64,000 nt of DNA, from the NCBI RefSeq assembly GCF_901709675.1, contig NC_051099.1:806001-870000 (forward strand), given 5' to 3'. The position numbers were made by a program, and so were the translations under genes. Below are positions 59,685-64,000 of this stretch, in pieces. This DNA is from Syngnathus acus. Its lineage: Eukaryota; Chordata; Actinopteri; Syngnathiformes; Syngnathidae. The stretch's first letter is position 1; the number at the start of each line of letters is the position of its first letter. The notes under the pieces were generated by a model, which did no database searches, had not been told where the DNA came from, and saw only the letters and a list, made by a program, of their open reading frames with translations.

Positions 59685-60150
59685 CCACACATACCATGGG
59701 AAATCCACTTTATTTGCTTTTACATTCATTTTGTCGTGCTCTTGGAGTCGCCAAGATTATCTATCCACCCATCTATATAGAGATACTTTTGTAGTCTGTT
59801 TGAGGGATATTTTTACTCCGTTCAGTTTGATCTAATATTTACTATGTATTTTTATCGTTTATGTCCCAGTCTTTGGGGCGGCACGACCAAACAAGGTAAA
59901 GATGGGTGCAGCCAAACGGTTTCGCAAATCTTTCTTACCCGGAAAGACTTTTGTAGTCCAATGATCTCAACGATGCCGAAATGGAGGATTTGCCGTTCGA
60001 TTCATTGCGCGTTCACTTCCTTCGACCTCTGGAAAAAAGGACGGTAAAGCGGTAGGCTTGAGATGACACCAAATCAGAAAGTGTATTTCACTTTCATATT
60101 ATTGCGTGTCTATGATGCCCTCGTTTTCATAGCATTAGCATCAGTCTTTC
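59685..60150. mobile_element. TTAA-type MITE family, copy 2 (decayed)
   Basis: Alignable by eye with 30060-30500 in the same orientation. Shared segments are GGGCGGYACGACCAAACAAG, GGTGCAGCCAAACGGTTTC, GCTTGAGATGACAC and TTCACTTTCATAT-like sequence. Clear inverted ends and TTAA flanks are not recovered, so the copy is eroded or truncated. Confidence 0.75.
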
Positions 60151-60306
60151 TGCAGATTTTAGAGCTGTGCACTCTATGTTTTCACTTCTTTTTGAGGAGT
60201 TGTATCAGATGAATTGCATCGAAGGTGTTGGCTTATTCTTGGGGAACAATAATGTATTCGTAAAATAAACTCACCTGCGTCCAATAGCACATGGTACTAG
60301 CTATGT

Positions 60307-60322
60307 CCACTAGAGGGCGCTG
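60307..60322 (+). promoter_or_regulatory. CTCF-type motif
   Basis: CCACTAGAGGGCGCTG is an almost ideal CTCF core. It lies between the Myb/SANT-like gene domain and the minus-strand genes to the right. Occupancy unknown. Confidence 0.6.
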
Positions 60323-60732
60323 TGGTAGTTAGTAAAAGCGGCCAACGAATGAAGAGAGCACGGTCACCCAAATGAACATGTAGTTCTCAGCATACCACGT
60401 CATTGTTGCAACATTTTGATAGGATCATGAATGCCAGCGATCAAGCCTTCAAGACACTTTCCTGTTGCATCACGTGTCAGGAGTCCAAAGGAAAACAAAA
60501 GGACCAGCTGTAGTCTGCCCTGCCCAGGAGGATTGTTATTAACTTTAGTAGGTCAGCACAATCATTTTAAAGCAACTATGCTACTGAACTCAGTAAACTT
60601 TGTTTTTGAATGATTCATGGTGAAATATTGAGGTAAGGTTGAAGTATGATTTTGCTTGTGCTGATTGGAGCAGGTGGATGAATTTTTGAAATGGTTGTTT
60701 TTACATTAAGACACTTGAGTTCCCATGAAAGT

Positions 60733-61089
60733 TTAACTAGCAGTCTCAATGTTTTGAAATGCACAGTCAGCAATATAGTCATGCTTTCGGTTGTGGAAAA
60801 AATAAAGTGGTGGTGATGGTGGATATGACATAGTTCCATTTGAAAGTTGCCTCCTCTGGTTAAACAGCTGCTCTAACTGTGTGTGTGCTGCACTTGAATA
60901 GAAGTTCAACATTGTAGTGCCGCTTCCTGCATAGCTGGAAGGCATTGGGTAGCCAGCTCGTGTCTCGCTGGGTGGGGTCCTGAACAGGCAGCTGTATTCT
61001 TTTTCCATCTTCTTTTGCATTCGCTCGTTAGGGTATCCTTGAATACTGGACTTAAGCCTCACTGAAAAGCTATTATTCTCTCTGAGTGT
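60733..61089 (-). CDS. Orphan 3'-terminal-type exon, unknown protein
   Basis: On the minus strand an acceptor TTTTACAG precedes a 357-bp open frame (118 residues plus stop) beginning TLRENNSFSVRLKSSIQG. It contains YSCLFRTPPSETRAGYP and ends AFQNIETAS. The composition is not low-complexity and looks like protein. I do not recognise the family. No upstream exon was found in the window, so its gene may extend beyond the right edge, or it may be a remnant. Confidence 0.3.
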   Translation of the reverse strand, partial: TLRENNSFSVRLKSSIQGYPNERMQKKMEKEYSCLFRTPPSETRAGYPMPSSYAGSGTTMLNFYSSAAHTQLEQLFNQRRQLSNGTMSYPPSPPLYFFHNRKHDYIADCAFQNIETAS

Positions 61090-61730
61090 CTGTAAAACAG
61101 CATTGTACTGAATTGTAGTTATTTCCTCTCTACAAAATAACCCTTTAAAAAAACACACCTTAACATCAACTTGTAATTTTTTTAAATTTTAAACATATCT
61201 TGCAAACAGTCCAAATACTGATGTTTTACATATTGTAATTATTTTTTGCTTGACTGTTCATATCAAGCTGGTTTAATGTAGCATCCCCAGAAAATAAAAT
61301 GAAAAAATACAGCTTACCCCCCCAAAAAAAGAGTGCCACAGCAAATTTTGCTTACAGTTCCCTAAAGCTTAAAGAACTTGTTGACATCTGGCAGAAAGAG
61401 TGATGGATTTAGAGGGGCCCAAATGTATCTATCGATCTATCCTTCTGCAACTCCCCCCCTCCTGTCCATTGCCACAGTTGACCGGTGTGACCTTTCCTTG
61501 TCTTCAGTTATTATGCCTGTTGTTTGCATGCCTTCCATCCTCCCAGCTCCTCCTTTCATCCCCCATCTGCTGCAGAAGCTGAGTCTGGCTTGGGGACCAG
61601 CAAAGGTGGGACTGAGGCCTGCATGCGTGGGGGGAGGTGGCCTTGTCTCAAATGGTACATCTGCTGCTTATAGTCAAACAGTTCACTTCCACTAGCCACT
61701 GTTGGATTAGGAAGGGGCAGTAACTCCGAT

Positions 61731-61812
61731 ATACAGCCGGCTTCGCTTTTCTAGGGTTAAGCGTCTTTGGGTTTTTGAAAAGCGCTATACAAATTTCATG
61801 AATTATTATTAG
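61731..61812 (+). mobile_element. Tail of a SINE/LINE-type retroposon
   Basis: GGGTTAAGCGTCTTTGGG, then GAAAAGCGCTATACAAATTT and an ATTATTATT end, match the 3' tail shared by several teleost SINEs and LINEs as I remember it. The 5' part is not visible. Confidence 0.55.
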
Positions 61813-62222
61813 GGTTGCCATGAAATAATAATTACGATCTAAATATTGAATCAAAGCTTTCTTACTCATGACATCATGCTTAGCAGGAATTTCAAAGAAA
61901 AATGATGAAAGTCAATGAGTCGGTAATACCATTCGAATGCCACAAACTATAAAGTCCCGAATCAAACCATCCAAACAATAAAGCAAAATTGAGTGAGAGG
62001 ACCACTCCACTTGTTTCCGACCGGGAATCTCTTAACAGTGTCTGGCTCCCGGCGAATCTTTTCTCCACGACACCGTTACCCTGAACCAAAAGGAGAATTG
62101 AAGGCAAACATAGATGCACGCTCATAGAACTTGAAACAAAGCACAAATATATCCAATTCGGAGTACAAAATAGCATAACAAACAGCAATCCGATTTGATC
62201 TTGTTTTTCTTCTGAGTGGTAC

Positions 62223-62886
62223 TTAGTATGAGGTCCGCATCCATATCTCTTTATTGAGCCGTTCTATCTCAGTTTGGAGGACGGCCTTCTTGTTTGTGAG
62301 GGTGTCTGTCTCGGCGAGGAGGGTGTTTTGCTCCATCTCGAGATTGGTTTTCTCTCCAGTCAGAGAAGAGATGTTGGCCTTCAACTGAACATTGCTTTCT
62401 AACGACATGTTGTATATGTCCTGCAGCTGGAAATGTTGTGAAGTGAGATTGCGGCAGATGGCAGCATTTTTGGGGCACGCTCCGAAGTCTGCAACAAAAC
62501 AAACGCATTTGTAATGAGTGTCGATGACGCTAGCGCTAACACCATTTTGAACCGGTAGTCACGTCACTGACATTGGCCCATCATGGCTATGATGACACCC
62601 AGTTGGAGAAGAGAGAGGATGCCCAGACCTACTGCAACAGCTTCAATCCACCATACTGAGTCACAAATGAAACCATTTGAAAATAACGTCAGCCAGCGCT
62701 GTTTATCGGTGAGTTCTGAAAATGTACTTTACCTGATTTTAAGATTCTGCTTTCGTGTTTTGATTTAAATTCCAATTCATCTCCGAGAACCACTCCTGAA
62801 TTTTGGGTAAATGTCGCAGTCGTGGATTTGAATTCCAATTCATCTTCGAGAACCCCTCCCGAATTTTGGGTCAATGTCGCACTCAT
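62223..62886 (-). CDS. Predicted type II membrane protein with extracellular coiled coil
   Basis: Minus-strand exons 62733-62886, 62572-62655 and 62223-62488 join in frame to 167 residues. Residues 1-52 are cytosolic and carry a 21-residue unit repeated twice (TQNSGGVLEDELEFKS, TQNSGVVLGDELEFKS). A single membrane segment, about residues 53-80, includes VGLGILSLLQLGVIIAMMG. The outside part has two Cys (FGACPKNAAICRN), potential N-glycosylation sites (NLT, NMS, NIS) and a heptad-like helix (LTGEKTNLEMEQNTLLAETD). This layout resembles the stalk of CD209-like C-type lectin receptors, but no lectin domain follows before the stop. It could be a lectin-less receptor, a truncated family member, or a fish-specific protein. 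Exon phases agree at both junctions. Family assignment is inference. Confidence 0.6.
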
Positions 62887-62887
62887 G
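62762..62887. repeat. 63-bp tandem duplication inside the membrane-protein gene
   Basis: Two adjacent 63-bp copies (62762-62824 and 62825-62887), each with AATTCCAATTCATC and CCGAATTTTGGG-like cores, differ at about ten positions. The period is a multiple of three, so the duplication adds 21 residues in frame to the cytosolic part. Confidence 0.9.
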
Positions 62888-64000
62888 TATGGGACTTTTA
62901 TTGACACCTTCTTGGATGTCACGCTATTAATAAAAGTAGTCGGTGCAAACAAAGGCTCCGGCCTTTTTTGGTGGTGGCGGGATCAAGGTGAGTCACGCCT
63001 GTGGATGGACGGGTTTCAGGATGCAACAATTAGCCATTGACATTAATGTTAACAATTTGACGTGGATAACTTGAGTTTCTCACCCTCGCTCCGTGAGTCT
63101 GCTGTCTGTCTTTTGCCGCTTTGACGGCGCACTCAGAAATGGACCCACCCAGCTGCCTGAATTCAAAGCAATAAAGCCACAAAAACAAAAATCAAAGTCA
63201 CACACTTTTCTTTTTCTTTTTCAAAGTCACACATTTATGGCTTGTGTCACTTTGACCACCGGCACGTTGTCGCTCGCTCGCTCGCTGATGTCGGCAATTT
63301 CATCAATCACCTAATGCCTCTTTGCTGTGTGTTTACTGCAATGTGGTATTGGCGGAGTCCCAAAAATTGGAATATGGAGAAAAAAAGATTTTGTTAGTGT
63401 GTTTCTACTGAATTGCATGTGTGTTTGTTACATGAAATCGCATTACAGTTTTGAGACGTTTATCTAAAGATGCAACCCATGAGCACACCGCCGAGGCACT
63501 ATTGTCGACGCATCAGACACAAAGCGAGGACGGTGGATGCGGCCACAGCAGGCTGACTTTTCCCTGGAGAGCCTGCCTGCCTGCCCGCACGGGCGGCTCA
63601 GGTTTGCTGCAACTCCCCCTTTTCCTTCACGGGACCTTAGGGAGAAGGTTTTCAAGCTGCTCCAAGAGGCAGATGCTGGCCTCTCGAATGGGAGGGTGAC
63701 ATGACTCTTCTCCGGTTCCCATGCCCCATGGCACGCTCATGTCACGCTCCTCGCGAGTCAGACATATGCACACAGAGCGGCTGCATTGTCCATCTGCTCA
63801 GCACCCCCAAAAGATATGCATCAGGCACTGTTGATTCATGAAGCACCTCATATAAAACCTTCTCTCACACATGTTGTAAATGTAGAATTTGTTCATTCCC
63901 TGCCATAGTTACTATTTTGCCAAAGAAGAAGTCAATCATAAGACTGTGGCACAATCAACAGGCAGGAACTGGTATATTACTAGGCGTGCGTTCCTTAGTG
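62888..64000. other. Right edge of the window, no gene assigned
   Basis: The part next to 62886 is presumably promoter and 5' UTR of the minus-strand membrane protein (TTTATTAATA at about 62922). A (CGCT)n stretch lies at about 63269-63287. Frames between 63440 and 63700 have no recognisable family. Confidence 0.5.

Overview
This window is nuclear DNA of a ray-finned (teleost) fish. The evidence is intron-split vertebrate genes with GT-AG splice sites, compact introns, many di- and tetranucleotide microsatellites, and short fish-type DNA transposons. The species cannot be named from the sequence. I saw no bacterial operon, CRISPR array, tRNA, rRNA or viral gene.

Six genes are recognised and two more coding units are modelled. 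Left to right: (1) 334-13074 (+), the 3' 17 coding exons of arhgap32 (p250GAP/RICS, a PX-SH3-RhoGAP protein), with its start outside the window; (2) 16410-17250 (+), a replication-independent histone H3.3 gene; (3) 20828-23232 (-), the crx/otx5 K50 paired-like homeobox gene; (4) 27124-29928 (+), kptn (kaptin, a KICSTOR subunit); (5) 31292-43546 (+), nova2 (neuronal KH-domain splicing factor) with an apparently very long 3' UTR to about 50.5 kb; (6) 53070-55083 (+), capns1 (calpain small subunit); (7) 57335-58607 (+), an unnamed Myb/SANT-like DNA-binding protein; (8) 62223-62886 (-), a small predicted type II membrane protein with an extracellular coiled coil. A lone 3'-terminal-type exon on the minus strand (60733-61089) is unassigned.

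The genes do not form a pathway. They are a synteny block: KPTN, CRX, NOVA2 and CAPNS1 all lie on human 19q13, whereas ARHGAP32 lies on human 11q24 and its paralogue ARHGAP33 on 19q13. Neural and retinal regulators (arhgap32, crx, nova2) alternate with housekeeping genes (H3.3, kptn, capns1). Four good CTCF-type motifs (8.2, 18.3, 52.0 and 60.3 kb) may separate these domains.

No wholly new molecular system is evident. The most interesting observations concern isoforms and transposon exaptation: candidate alternative first exons in arhgap32 and nova2; a possible 25-codon cassette exon and a 63-bp in-frame mini-intron in arhgap32; a hAT-like MITE that holds the nearest polyadenylation signal of crx; a TTAA-flanked MITE whose edge forms the nearest one of kptn; a decayed Tc1-type fragment leaving an open frame through nova2 intron 2; and a (TA)n microsatellite against the last nova2 splice acceptor.
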